A stretch of DNA of 42,068 nucleotides, taken from the NCBI GenBank assembly GCA_036495685.1, contig DASXMJ010000236.1, positions 1 through 42,068 on the forward strand, written 5' to 3'. Positions 8,950-17,589 of this stretch are shown here, piece by piece; position 1 is the first letter of the stretch, and every line of letters begins with the position of its first letter. The notes beneath the pieces were generated by a model that did no database searches, was not told the DNA's origin, and saw nothing but the letters and a program-made list of their open reading frames with translations. Both the position numbers and the translations under genes were made by a program. Source of the DNA: Candidatus Binataceae bacterium. GTDB lineage: Bacteria; Desulfobacterota; Binatia; Binatales; Binataceae.

Positions 8950-10203
8950 GTGCCTCTGGTTGAGATTAGCGCGATGACCTACGGACCCTATGGGGTCGGA
9001 CGGGTCGATGGCAAATCGGTGATGGTGCCTCACTCGGTGCCGGGTGACCTGTTGGACATCACCATTCAATCGGAGCACGGCGGGTATGCAATCGGGCACA
9101 TCGTTCGCGTCGTCGCTCCCGGCGGCGCGCGGCGCTTGCCCCCCTGCATCTTTCTTCCGCGCTGCGGCGGCTGCGACTGGCAGCACCTGGAATATCACGA
9201 ACAAGTGCGGCTGAAGGCGCAGATCGTCGCACACGAGTTCAGACATGCGCTGGGAGTCGAGCTCGACCCCGCCACTCTGGTGGAGCCGGCGCCTTCCGAG
9301 TTCCAATATCGGTCGCGCGTGCGGCTTAAGGTCGGAAGACGCGGATCGATCGGCCTCTACGAGTCGGCCAGCAACCGGATAGTTGAGATCGATCGTTGTC
9401 TGGTTGCGGACTGTCGTCTTGAGTCGGCGGCGCGCCTGGCGCGAGCGCTCAGCCGCGATCTGCTGGAAATCGAGGTAGTGCGTCAGTCTGAAGCGCGCCA
9501 GGTGCTGGTTGCCTACCTGAAGAAGCCCGCAGTTGCACAGCAAATTCGCGGCGTGCGGCGGTTCCTCGAATCCGACCCGTCGACCGCAGGGATCGTGCTG
9601 CGCGCGGGTGAATCGCGCACGGTCGTGGGCGATACCGAAATCCTTGTCGAAATTGAGCCGGGCTTGGTGCTGCGCAGCGATGCCGACCTGTTCAGCCAGG
9701 TGAATCGCCCGCAGAATCAAAAGCTGGTCCAAGCTGCGCTGGAGATCGCCGCGCCGCAACCGCCGTGCTCCATGTTGGATCTGTTCTGTGGTGCCGGGAA
9801 CTTCTCGATTCCCGCCGCGCGGCGGGGTGCACAGGTGACCGGTGTTGACGCAGACGCGGCGGCAGTCGCGGCCGCCGCTCGCAATGCGCAGCAACTCGGT
9901 CTTGCCGAGACAAGGTTCGTTGCGATGGAGGCGCGCGAGCTGGTGGCGTTTTTGCATCGCGCCCGTTCGCGGCCGGAGATCGTGTTGCTCGACCCACCGC
10001 GGACGGGAGCCGCGCAGTTGATGGAACCGATCATGCGCTTGCGTCCGGCGCGGGTTGTGTATGTGTCGTGTGACGTCGCCACGTTGGCGCGCGATTTGCG
10101 GATGCTATGTACCGAAAAGTACCGCGTCACCCGTGTGCGCGCGTTCGACTTTTTTCCTAACACACATCATGTCGAGATCGTGGCCGGCGCGGTATTGACT
10201 TAG
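8950..10203 (+). CDS. TRAM-domain 23S rRNA (uracil-C5)-methyltransferase, RlmD/RumA-like
   Basis: The 417-residue product belongs to the TrmA/RumA/RlmC/RlmD group, which methylates uracil C5 in RNA using S-adenosylmethionine. An N-terminal TRAM domain covers residues 1-60. The iron-sulfur cysteines follow (C66, C72 and C75 in PPCIFLPRCGGC, with a fourth near residue 145). A Rossmann methyltransferase domain begins with LDLFCGAGNFSIP near residue 277 and has LLDPPRTGA. The catalytic cysteine is in YVSCDVATLARDL near residue 374, and the end FFPNTHHVEIV is typical. The start is a GTG with a weak ribosome site. Substrate specificity (U1939 or U747 of 23S rRNA, or tRNA U54) cannot be settled from motifs; the presence of both the TRAM domain and the Fe-S cysteines favours RlmD-type enzymes. 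Confidence 0.9.
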   Translation: MPLVEISAMTYGPYGVGRVDGKSVMVPHSVPGDLLDITIQSEHGGYAIGHIVRVVAPGGARRLPPCIFLPRCGGCDWQHLEYHEQVRLKAQIVAHEFRHALGVELDPATLVEPAPSEFQYRSRVRLKVGRRGSIGLYESASNRIVEIDRCLVADCRLESAARLARALSRDLLEIEVVRQSEARQVLVAYLKKPAVAQQIRGVRRFLESDPSTAGIVLRAGESRTVVGDTEILVEIEPGLVLRSDADLFSQVNRPQNQKLVQAALEIAAPQPPCSMLDLFCGAGNFSIPAARRGAQVTGVDADAAAVAAAARNAQQLGLAETRFVAMEARELVAFLHRARSRPEIVLLDPPRTGAAQLMEPIMRLRPARVVYVSCDVATLARDLRMLCTEKYRVTRVRAFDFFPNTHHVEIVAGAVLT

Positions 10204-10267
10204 ATTGCGGGCCGTTCTTAATGTAGGTCTATCGATTGCGTCTCCCGCCAGAAGGTAAACCAAGGCG

Positions 10268-10519
10268 ATGCCCAAGCAGGAAAAGGAAAAACTCGCGCGC
10301 CCGAAGATTACCATCATCCCGGGACGCGGCGTGGCTCAAACCATCAATTATTTGTTGGAAGATCGCGATGACCTCGAATGGATCATCGCGGTGGGCCGCA
10401 CCAAGAACGGCGAGCTTTTTTTCTACGACACCGGGGGCGACATCGTTGAGGACCTGGGGACGTTGGAGTACCTCAAGGCACGCATCGTGCGTGCCCATTT
10501 CGGCGACGAGTACGAGTAA
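10268..10519 (+). CDS. Small conserved-looking protein of unknown function (83 aa)
   Basis: I do not recognise this 83-residue protein. It starts with a basic stretch (MPKQEKEKLARPKI), followed by alternating hydrophobic strands (TIIPGRG, EWIIAVGRT, GELFFYDTG) and an acidic end (FGDEYE), and looks like a compact cytoplasmic alpha/beta fold without signal peptide or membrane segment. The ATG is preceded by AAGG at a suitable distance. It follows the methyltransferase gene by 64 nt on the same strand and may be co-transcribed. Codon use looks like that of its neighbours and the frame is uninterrupted, which supports a real gene, but no function can be assigned. Confidence 0.6.
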   Translation: MPKQEKEKLARPKITIIPGRGVAQTINYLLEDRDDLEWIIAVGRTKNGELFFYDTGGDIVEDLGTLEYLKARIVRAHFGDEYE

Positions 10520-10811
10520 GCCCGGCCGCGTCTCGCTCCCAGCCCAAGCATCTCCACCTCCAGTTTAGCACCGATACGCTCGTCCTCATCGAGGAGAAGG
10601 ACCTGCACCTTGCAGTGTGACGGTCGGGCATACGTCGGCATCGGCGAACAGCTTCTGGATAGCTCCCCTTTACCACCGATCCTTGGAAAGTCCTTTCTCC
10701 TTTGGCAGAGTGTCGGGGCGCCGAACTGGCGAGCTTGAGCGCGCGGTCTGGGTAGCGGAAATCCGGCAAACTCACCCGCCTCGATTCACCAGCCACCGTT
10801 GGAAAAACGAT
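10520..10811. other. 292-bp convergent spacer without a recognisable gene
   Basis: The stretch lies between the 83-residue ORF and the end of the Rieske gene. A minus-strand opening (10423-10641) overlaps the 83-residue ORF in antisense and has no plausible ribosome site. I see no strong terminator hairpin. Confidence 0.4.
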
Positions 10812-11237
10812 CTAGTCCTCGAAGTCCTGCTCGGGGGCGCGCGCGTAGATTATGCCCCCCTTGATCTCGAGTGGTACGCGGTAGAGAAATTTGCCGCACG
10901 CGGTAGGCGGACCCGCGATGCATTCGCCGCTGGCGGGTTCGTAGTAGGCGTTGTGCGTCTGGCACATCAGATAGGGGCCTTCTTCGGCAAAGAACTGGTT
11001 GTCGATCCAGTCCATCGCCATCGGCACGTGGCGGCACCGATTCACATAGGCATGATGCTTTCCGTCGAAGTTGATTAAAAAGCATTCTTCATCGGCGTTG
11101 CGAATCGGCAGCATGAATTTTATCGATTCGCCCGGCGCAACATCTCCTACCCTCGCGACACGATAGCGGACCGGCGCGGCTCTTTTGCGTGGACGCGAAC
11201 GAGTTAGGGTGCCGTGACGGGGATTTGGATCGGGCAT
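10812..11237 (-). CDS. Rieske [2Fe-2S] ferredoxin-type protein
   Basis: The 141-residue product has both halves of the Rieske cluster motif: C-R-H in VNRCRHVPMAMDW and C-Q-T-H in MCQTHNAYYEPASGEC. Two Cys and two His therefore hold a [2Fe-2S] centre. Such soluble single-domain proteins pass electrons to oxygenases or reductases. The N-terminus (RSRPRKRAAPVRYR) is basic and shows no signal peptide. A much longer opening upstream in the same frame (to 11879) lies opposite the MEMO-family gene and is a shadow. I chose the ATG at 11237 because it leaves the divergent gene intact. The partner enzyme is not visible in this window. The gene is divergent from the MEMO-family gene with 69 bp between them, so they may share a control region. 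Confidence 0.85.
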   Translation of the reverse strand: MPDPNPRHGTLTRSRPRKRAAPVRYRVARVGDVAPGESIKFMLPIRNADEECFLINFDGKHHAYVNRCRHVPMAMDWIDNQFFAEEGPYLMCQTHNAYYEPASGECIAGPPTACGKFLYRVPLEIKGGIIYARAPEQDFED

Positions 11238-11306
11238 GCGGCCGGTTTGCCAGCAAATCAGCTTGCTGGAGTTTCTCAAAGCCCATAGCATCTGTAAACG
11301 ATTCCG

Positions 11307-12536
11307 ATGGAACGGCCCAAAATTCGCGCGGTCGAAGCGTTTCCGGTCGAGCAGAATGGGCAGACGCTGGTCTGCCTGCGCGATTCGAGCGGCGTGGCGC
11401 CTAATCCCATCATGCTCGGGATGGGCGCGTACTTCATCATCACGCTGTTCAACGGGGTCAACGACCTGCGCGATGTACAAGCGGCGTTCATGAAACGCTT
11501 CGGCGAAATGCTGCCGCTCGAGCAATTGACCGGATTGGTAGAGGCGCTCGATCGCGCCCTCTTTCTGGACTCCCCGGCGTTCCGCGAGCGGGAGCAGAGC
11601 GAGCGCGAAGCGTTCCTCGCGCTTACCGAACGACCGGCAGCGCTGGCTGGTCTTTGCTACAGCCGCGAACCGGCGGCGCTGCGCGCGGAGCTGGGGGCGT
11701 TTTTCGATCCGCCGGAAGGACCCGGGCGAGCGCTGCCTCGCAAACCGGGCGCTTCGCTCAAGGGGCTCATCGCCCCGCACATCGATCCACGGCGCGGCGC
11801 GGCGGCATATGCACACGCCTACGCGGAGTTGATGGCACATGATCCACCGGAGCTGGTGATTATCCTCGGTACCTCGCATCAGGGCGCGGGCCCGGAACTC
11901 TTCAGCGCGACACGCAAGAACTACGCAACCCCGCTCGGAGCGGTCGAAACCGACCGCGATTTCGTCAATAACCTCGTGGCACGCTTCACGGGTGGCGACC
12001 TGCTCGGCGACGAGGTTCTACATCGCGGGGAACATTCGATCGAATTCCAGGCGCTGTTTCTCGCCTATGCACTCGGCATTCGCGGGTACCAGATCGTTCC
12101 GATTCTGGTGAGCTCGTTTCAGGAGATGGTCGCTTCCGGCTTGACACCGACCGACGACCCGCGCGTGCGCTCGTTCCTCGATGCGCTGAATGACCTGCTC
12201 GGCGCCGAAAAACGCAACGTGCTGGTGCTGGCGGGAGTGGACTTTGCGCACGTGGGCCGCAAGTTTGGCGATTCTTTTGCGGCGGACGAGGGGGTGGCAA
12301 GGCGCATTCAGCGCGAGGATTTGGAGCTGATCGAGAACATCAAGCGTGGCGACCCGAACGGGTTCTTCGCGGATATCCTCAGGGACCGGGATGCGCGCAA
12401 GATCTGCGGGCTCTCTCCGATGTATACGCAGCTCGAATTACTAAAGGGGCGTGCCGGGCGGCTGCTCAAGTACGGGATTGCCATGGAGCCACAGACTGAG
12501 TCGTGCGTATCGTTCGCCAGTCTGGCGATCGACTGA
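11307..12536 (+). CDS. MEMO-family protein (AmmeMemoRadiSam protein B-like) with N-terminal extension
   Basis: The C-terminal part (residues 105-409) is a MEMO1-like domain. Candidate metal-site residues are H158 (GLIAPHIDPRRG), H191 (GTSHQG), H243 (RGEHSIEFQ), H315 (GVDFAHVG) and C367 (KICGLSPMY). Bacterial members often occur with an AMMECR1 protein and a radical SAM enzyme as the AmmeMemoRadiSam set, whose substrate is unknown; neither partner is encoded here. The first 100 residues are extra. The stretch IITLFNGVNDLRDVQAAF followed by LEQLTGLVEALDRALFLD resembles the winged-helix PqqD/RRE fold that binds peptide leaders in RiPP systems. That likeness is from pattern only. The Rieske gene is divergent upstream. 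The family is clear; the reaction is unknown. Confidence 0.88.
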   Translation: MERPKIRAVEAFPVEQNGQTLVCLRDSSGVAPNPIMLGMGAYFIITLFNGVNDLRDVQAAFMKRFGEMLPLEQLTGLVEALDRALFLDSPAFREREQSEREAFLALTERPAALAGLCYSREPAALRAELGAFFDPPEGPGRALPRKPGASLKGLIAPHIDPRRGAAAYAHAYAELMAHDPPELVIILGTSHQGAGPELFSATRKNYATPLGAVETDRDFVNNLVARFTGGDLLGDEVLHRGEHSIEFQALFLAYALGIRGYQIVPILVSSFQEMVASGLTPTDDPRVRSFLDALNDLLGAEKRNVLVLAGVDFAHVGRKFGDSFAADEGVARRIQREDLELIENIKRGDPNGFFADILRDRDARKICGLSPMYTQLELLKGRAGRLLKYGIAMEPQTESCVSFASLAID

Positions 12537-12728
12537 GGTCTCTGGCCGACCCAGGCGCTTGAACTCCAGGTGGGAACGGGCAACCTGACAGATTTGCTCG
12601 CCCTCTGGAGAAGCGAAAAACTGGACATGTGCCAGGCGGTTTCCGACCGAGGTTTGTTCGAGGACCTGTGCTACCGCTGCGCGCGACCAACAGGCCTCAC
12701 CGAACCCCTTCCGGACGCGGGAGAACAC

Positions 12729-14060
12729 CTATTCGATGCCGTAACGCTTGCGTTTGCGCCACAGGGTCGTGACGTTTATGCCCAGAGTGGCAGCGGCTTC
12801 GTCCAGAGTGGCGGTTTCGCTGAGCACCCGGCGGATGTGCTCGCGCTCCATTTCCTCGAGGCTGGCCGCGTGATGCGCGTCGCCCGTGCTTTCCACGGTT
12901 TCGCGAAACATTGCATCGGGCAGGTCGTCGCGGCCGATGATGTCGCTGCGGCTTAAGACCGCGGCGCGTTCCAGCGCGTTGCGCAGCTCGCGTGCGTTCC
13001 CAGGCCAGCGATACTTTCCAATCGCGGCGGCTGCCTCCGGGGACAGCCGCATCGCGGGGCGTCCGTTGCGAATCGCGGCCGCGCGCAGCATCCACCCGGC
13101 CAGCGACAGGAGGTCTTCGCGGCGCTCGCGCAGCGCTGGAACCCGCAGGGTGATGACGTTGAGGCGATGAAACAAGTCCTCACGGAAATGGCCCTGGGCG
13201 ACCTCGGCTTCGAGGTCGCGGTTGGAGGCCGCAACGATCCGGGCGTCGACTCGAATCACCGCGTCGCTGCCGATTCGCTCGAAGCTCTGTTCCTGCACGA
13301 AGCGCAGAAACTTGGCTTGTAGCCGGGGGGTCAGGTCCGCGATCTCGTCGAGGAACACGGTTCCCTTGTCGGCCGCCTGCAGCCGACCGGGTTTGTCCTT
13401 GATGGCGCCGGTGAAGGAGCCGCGAACGTGGCCGAACAGCTCGCTTTCCAGCAATTCCTCCGACAAGGTCGTGCAGTTCACGACCACGAACGGTCCATCC
13501 GCGCGTCGGCTCCAGCGATGAATCTGGCGCGAGAGCACGTTCTTGCCGGTGCCGCTCTCGCCGGTGAGCAGGATGGTGGCATCGCTTTGCGCGGCCTGAT
13601 GGGCCAGATCGAAGAGGTGCTTCATCGCGGGGCTCTTCGAGTCCAGCATCGGCGCCTCGCCGATGGTCTCCCGCAGAGCCTGGTTTTCGGCCTGCAGGCC
13701 CTTGAGCTCGAGCGCGCGCTCGACGACATGCTGGATCTGATCGAGCGAGAACGGTTTGGTCACGTAGTCATATGCGCCCGCCTTCATCGCGGCAACCGCA
13801 TTTTCGACGGTCGCGTAGGCGGTCATTAGGATCACCAGACACGACGGTTGCCGGCGGCGCGCTTCCACGATCAACTCGAGTCCGTTAACCTCGGCCATCT
13901 TGTAGTCGGTCAGAATCAGGTCGAACGGTTGCGCCGCGATGAGCTCCACCGCCTGAGGTCCGCCCTCGGCGGTTACCACGGTGTGGCTCAGCGACTGAAA
14001 AAAACGCTCCAGGCTGCGCCGGATGTTGCGTTCGTCATCGACGATAAGCAGTTTGGCCAT
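12729..14060 (-). CDS. Sigma-54-dependent NtrC-family response regulator of the kdp cluster
   Basis: The 443-residue protein has three domains. The receiver has D8, D9, the phospho-acceptor D52 (LILTDYKM) and K102. The AAA+ domain has Walker A GESGTGKN at 167-174, the sigma-54 contact loop GSFTGA at 214-219, Walker B GTVFLDEI at 233-240 and arginine residues in HFREDLFHRL. A Fis-type helix-turn-helix lies at 405-443 (LDEAAATLGINVTTLWRKR). It should activate RNA polymerase carrying sigma-54 when phosphorylated. Its ATG directly abuts the stop codon of the histidine kinase gene, and that gene overlaps the kdp operon, so it is very likely the kdp regulator taking the place of OmpR-type KdpE. Two sigma-54-type promoter sequences flank dyads in the upstream control region at 21582-21803. 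Confidence 0.95.
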   Translation of the reverse strand: MAKLLIVDDERNIRRSLERFFQSLSHTVVTAEGGPQAVELIAAQPFDLILTDYKMAEVNGLELIVEARRRQPSCLVILMTAYATVENAVAAMKAGAYDYVTKPFSLDQIQHVVERALELKGLQAENQALRETIGEAPMLDSKSPAMKHLFDLAHQAAQSDATILLTGESGTGKNVLSRQIHRWSRRADGPFVVVNCTTLSEELLESELFGHVRGSFTGAIKDKPGRLQAADKGTVFLDEIADLTPRLQAKFLRFVQEQSFERIGSDAVIRVDARIVAASNRDLEAEVAQGHFREDLFHRLNVITLRVPALRERREDLLSLAGWMLRAAAIRNGRPAMRLSPEAAAAIGKYRWPGNARELRNALERAAVLSRSDIIGRDDLPDAMFRETVESTGDAHHAASLEEMEREHIRRVLSETATLDEAAATLGINVTTLWRKRKRYGIE

Positions 14061-15845
14061 TTAATTTGTAAACGGGCAGGGCAATTCGACCACGAATCTG
14101 CAGCCCGCCCCTTCCTCGCTTTCCACGAAAATTTTACCGCCGTGCGCGGCCACGATGTCCTTGGCAATTGCCAGTCCCAGGCCTGCCGCACCCTTCTCAA
14201 GACCATCGGAGTTGTACTGCGCGAAACGCTCGAAAATATGGTCGCGGATCTCGCGCGGAATGCCCGGTCCCGAATCCGCCACCTCCAGACGCACGTGCCC
14301 GTTGACCGGACGCGCCGCGACTTCAATTTTCCCGCCGTCCGGGGTGTAGCGAAGCGCGTTACCGATCAGGTTGGAAACCACCCACGACAACTTGACGGAA
14401 TCGCCGGAAATTTCCGGCAGCGACTGCAGGTGTTGCTCGAGGCGTACATGCCGTTCCTGGGCCTGCAAACCGAAGCGATGCACAACATCCTCGATGATGC
14501 GCAGAAGGTCGAGGTGGTCGCGATTTACCGAGATTGCGGCCATCTCGCCGCGAGCCAGCTTCAGCAGGTTGTCACTGAGCTGCTTGATCCGTGCGCATTC
14601 GTCAAGAATCGCCTCGAGCAGTTCGCGCTGGCGGGAGCTGAATCCCTCCCCGTCGCGCCTGAGCAGCTCGGCCGACAGCGCAAGCGAGGTCAACGGGGTG
14701 CGGAGTTCGTGCGAGAGCGTGGCGACCAGGTTGCCGCGCGAGCGATCCTGATCGCGCAGGTAGGTAACGTCCTGAAGAATCAGAATAGTCCCGAGCGCGC
14801 TGCCTTCTCCCCTGCGCAGGGGAATGGGCTTCAACAAGTAGGAGTGGTCGCGGCCGCGCACGTGAAGCTGGACCTCGATGCGCTGTTCGTCGCCGCTCTT
14901 ACTTAGGTTTCCGAGCGCATCGCGGACCCGCAAATAGTGCGGATGGTTGCTGCTCAAGTCGTCGAACGGGCTGCCCAGCGCATCTTTGGGTTCCACGCCC
15001 AGGATCAGGGCTGCGATCTCATTGATGTGCGCGACGATACCCTCCGAGTCGATCAGCACCACCCCGTCCTCGAGGCTTTCGATGATCGCTTCCGTCTTGC
15101 TCTTTTCGTACATGAGACGTTCGACGTTGAGCTTTTCGAACTGTTCCAGCCGCTCGGCCATTTGATTGAATTCGCGCGCGACCGCTTGTAGCTCGGCCAG
15201 AGTCTGTTTGCCGAGGCGTACCCGCGAGCGACGCTGGCCGATGCCCCGCAGCCGCTCGGCCAGCTCGGTAAGCGGACGTGCGATCGCCCATCCGAGTCCC
15301 CAAGCAATGGCTGCGCCAGCCAGCAGGACCAACGCCAGACCCGCCGCAAATTGGTACGTGAGGCGGCGTCCCAACCGCGCCGACCTGCTGTCGGCGCGAA
15401 ACATCGCGTCCCGGTTGATTTTTATGAGATCGTCGACGCGGTGGTGAAGCTCGGCGAACTCCTCGTCGTGGCGCTCTTGGGGCGGTGCCGACTCGATGTC
15501 GCCAAACAGTTTTGCGGCGCGGGCCTCGATGTCGTGCGCTATCTCGGGCTCGCCGACCTCGGTGAAATCATGATCCTCGATGTCCATCCAGTACTCGAAA
15601 TCGGACCGCACGTGAGGCAAAACGTTTTTGGCTTGCCCGTCTCGCTCGGCCAACTGGAGATCGAGAAGCGCGCCATGAACGTGCTGCGCGACTTCGATGC
15701 TCACGTAGTTGCGGTAGAGGGTCTCGCGGATGGCGCCACCCAGGCGGTAGACTCGCGGTAGGGCATAAGCCCCGAGGAGCAGAACCAGCACCAGCAGCAG
15801 CAGCGTGCCGTTTCGAATCCGGCTACGAAGCGAAGGGGTACTCAT
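14061..15845 (-). CDS. Membrane sensor histidine kinase (HAMP-PAS-HisKA-HATPase) of the kdp cluster
   Basis: The 594-residue kinase has a membrane helix at about 13-29, an outside sensing domain at 30-160, and a second helix at 165-187. A HAMP linker (ARPLTELAERLRGIGQRR), a PAS domain around 248-360 (AIIESLEDGVVLIDSEG), a HisKA domain with the phospho-acceptor H379 in SHELRTPLTSL, and a HATPase domain (N-box NLIGNALRYTP, G1 DSGPGIP, G2 GLGLAIAKDI) follow. It overlaps the short kdpD gene by ATGA and is followed without gap by the NtrC-type regulator gene. It thus supplies the kinase half that the truncated KdpD lacks. What the periplasmic domain senses is unknown. Pairing with the regulator is inferred from gene order, as strong as such evidence gets. 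Confidence 0.94.
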   Translation of the reverse strand: MSTPSLRSRIRNGTLLLLVLVLLLGAYALPRVYRLGGAIRETLYRNYVSIEVAQHVHGALLDLQLAERDGQAKNVLPHVRSDFEYWMDIEDHDFTEVGEPEIAHDIEARAAKLFGDIESAPPQERHDEEFAELHHRVDDLIKINRDAMFRADSRSARLGRRLTYQFAAGLALVLLAGAAIAWGLGWAIARPLTELAERLRGIGQRRSRVRLGKQTLAELQAVAREFNQMAERLEQFEKLNVERLMYEKSKTEAIIESLEDGVVLIDSEGIVAHINEIAALILGVEPKDALGSPFDDLSSNHPHYLRVRDALGNLSKSGDEQRIEVQLHVRGRDHSYLLKPIPLRRGEGSALGTILILQDVTYLRDQDRSRGNLVATLSHELRTPLTSLALSAELLRRDGEGFSSRQRELLEAILDECARIKQLSDNLLKLARGEMAAISVNRDHLDLLRIIEDVVHRFGLQAQERHVRLEQHLQSLPEISGDSVKLSWVVSNLIGNALRYTPDGGKIEVAARPVNGHVRLEVADSGPGIPREIRDHIFERFAQYNSDGLEKGAAGLGLAIAKDIVAAHGGKIFVESEEGAGCRFVVELPCPFTN

Positions 15846-17020
15846 CGAGGTGCCTCACCCTGGTCGTCCGCCACGATATCGACGTCGATATCGACCGCGG
15901 CCTTGAGCAGGCGCATCGGAACATCACCACGGATCACGCGCTTCCACCAGGGCCGATGAGTCCGGCCGACGATGATGCGGGTTACTCCGTTGTCGCGCGC
16001 ATAGTCGAGCATGGCTTTGACCACGTCGTTTGATTTGAGCCACACGGTTTCGGCGCCGAGATCGCCGGCCAGGTTGATGTTGTCCAGCAAGGTTACGAAG
16101 TCCTGCGTCCCTATTTTTTTAACGGACTCGGCTGGCGTCTCGACATGGACCGCATACCAGTCGGCGCTCAATTGCTCGGCCAGCCGGGAAGCCTTGCGGA
16201 GCAGTCCGCCACTCTCGGCGGGATTCGGCGAGAGTCCCACCATAATCTTGTCGAGCACTTGGGGCCGGCGACCACCCTCGCGCTTCACTGCTTCGGCGTC
16301 GCGCCGCTGGCGCGTCAATCCGCGCGCCACTTCGCGCAGAGCGGCCTCGCGCAGGGCGGCAAGATTGCTGGGCTTGAAGAAATTTCGCAGCGCCTGCTCT
16401 ACCTGGTGAAGCGGATAGATCTTTCCTTCGCGCAGCCGCTCGCGCAGTGCCTCGACCGATACATCCACGTCCACGATCTGGTCGGCGCGCGCCAGAAAGG
16501 TATCGGGCACGGTTTCGCGCACGTCGATTCCGGTGACGCGTTTCATCAGCGCGCCGAGGCTCTCGATATGCTGGATGTTCAGCGCGGCAATGATGTTGAT
16601 ACCCGCCTGCAGCAACTCTTCGACATCCTGGCAGCGGCGCTCGTGCCGTGACCCGGGTACGTTGGTGTGCGCCAGCTCGTCGACAATTGCGACCTCGGGG
16701 CGGCGCGCGAGGATCGCTTCAACGTCCATTTCTTCAAGTTCCACACCGCGGTAGGAGATTTTCTTGCGCGGTACGATCTCCAGGTCGCCCAGCTTCTTTT
16801 CGGTCTCGGCCCGGCCGTGAGTTTCGATAAATCCCAGCACCACGTCGGTGCCGTTGTTGCGCAGCTCATGAGCTTCTTCGAGCATTCGATAAGTCTTGCC
16901 TACGCCCGCGGCGGGCCCGATATAAATCTTAAGCCGGCCCCTGCGCGACTGGGGCTCGAGGTCAAGAAACGATTCCGGCTCAGGGCGACGCTCGTCGGCC
17001 ATGGAGGGTTGCCGCATCAT
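15842..17020 (-). CDS. kdpD: Short KdpD: KdpD and Usp domains only, no kinase
   Basis: The 392-residue protein corresponds to the cytoplasmic N-terminal part of KdpD. The KdpD domain has the Walker A sequence GPAAGVGKT (35-43), IVDELAHTNVPGSRHERR (112-129) and LNIQHIESL. It is followed by a universal-stress-protein domain from about 256 (DKIMVGLSPNP to RIIVGRTHRPWWKRVI). It ends where full-length KdpD would continue into four membrane helices, GAF and kinase domains. This looks like a defined short form, not a nonsense truncation, because the stop overlaps the next gene's start (ATGA). In KdpD the N-terminal part binds ATP and the Usp domain senses ligands such as c-di-AMP in some species. 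The first start lies 41 nt inside kdpC; later methionines at residues 2 and 7 are also possible. Confidence 0.93.
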   Translation of the reverse strand: MMRQPSMADERRPEPESFLDLEPQSRRGRLKIYIGPAAGVGKTYRMLEEAHELRNNGTDVVLGFIETHGRAETEKKLGDLEIVPRKKISYRGVELEEMDVEAILARRPEVAIVDELAHTNVPGSRHERRCQDVEELLQAGINIIAALNIQHIESLGALMKRVTGIDVRETVPDTFLARADQIVDVDVSVEALRERLREGKIYPLHQVEQALRNFFKPSNLAALREAALREVARGLTRQRRDAEAVKREGGRRPQVLDKIMVGLSPNPAESGGLLRKASRLAEQLSADWYAVHVETPAESVKKIGTQDFVTLLDNINLAGDLGAETVWLKSNDVVKAMLDYARDNGVTRIIVGRTHRPWWKRVIRGDVPMRLLKAAVDIDVDIVADDQGEAPR

Positions 17021-17579
17021 CGAGCGCCAGGTTGAGGGTCAAAACGTTGACGCCCGGTTCACCGATTATACCGAGCCACCGGCCGCGGGTGTGCTGGCGC
17101 ACCATCTGCGCAACCTTATCTTGGCTCAGTCCACGGGCTTTGGCGACGCGGGGGACCTGAACCTCGGCAGCGGCCGGGCTGATCTCGGGGTCCAGCCCGC
17201 TCCCGGAGGTTGTCACCAGATCCACCGGTATCTGATTGGCGGCCACCCCCGGGTCGGTCTCGAGCTCATCCTTGACTCGCTTGCGAACGGTCTCGATCAG
17301 CGTCTTGTTGGTCGGGCCCAGGTTGGAACCGCCGGAACCGGAGGCGTCGTAGCCTTTGTCACCGGCCGCGGACGGACGGCTATGAAAGTACTGGGGTGCC
17401 GAGAAGTTCTGTCCGATGATCGTGGATCCAACTACTTGTCCACCATGGCTCTCCAGGCTTCCGGCGCTTTGCCAAGGAAAAAGAACCCGCGCGATGCCGG
17501 TCAGGACCAGCGGATAGATGAGCCCAGTCAGCACCGTAAGTACGACAGTCATTCGAATTGCGGTCAGCAGTCCGCGCAT
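16980..17579 (-). CDS. kdpC: K+-transporting ATPase subunit C
   Basis: KdpC is the single-span accessory subunit of the high-affinity KdpFABC K+ pump. The 199-residue protein has one N-terminal membrane helix (VVLTVLTGLIYPLVLTGIA). The family signatures follow on the outside: GSTIIGQNFSAPQYFHSRPS, ASGSGGSNLGPTNK, VPVDLVTTSGSGLDPEISP-like QIPVDLVTTSGSGLDP, and GEPGVNVLTLNLAL near the end. Length and motif order are typical. GGGGA-like sequence (AGGGGAATACTG) precedes the ATG at 17579, which lies 10 nt after the kdpB stop. The 3' end overlaps the short kdpD gene. Confidence 0.97.
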   Translation of the reverse strand: MRGLLTAIRMTVVLTVLTGLIYPLVLTGIARVLFPWQSAGSLESHGGQVVGSTIIGQNFSAPQYFHSRPSAAGDKGYDASGSGGSNLGPTNKTLIETVRKRVKDELETDPGVAANQIPVDLVTTSGSGLDPEISPAAAEVQVPRVAKARGLSQDKVAQMVRQHTRGRWLGIIGEPGVNVLTLNLALDDAATLHGRRASP

Positions 17580-17589
17580 CAGTATTCCC

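Noticed and set aside
10423..10641. Minus-strand ORF opposite the 83-residue gene
   Set aside because: Overlaps a better-supported plus-strand gene in antisense and has no ribosome site.
11238..11879. N-terminal extension of the Rieske ORF to 355 codons
   Set aside because: It lies entirely opposite the MEMO gene; the Rieske domain is complete from the ATG at 11237.
12441..12728. 95-codon minus-strand ORF right after the NtrC-type regulator stop
   Set aside because: It begins with GTG directly after the stop but runs antisense into the MEMO gene and matches no family I know; codon pattern is not convincing.
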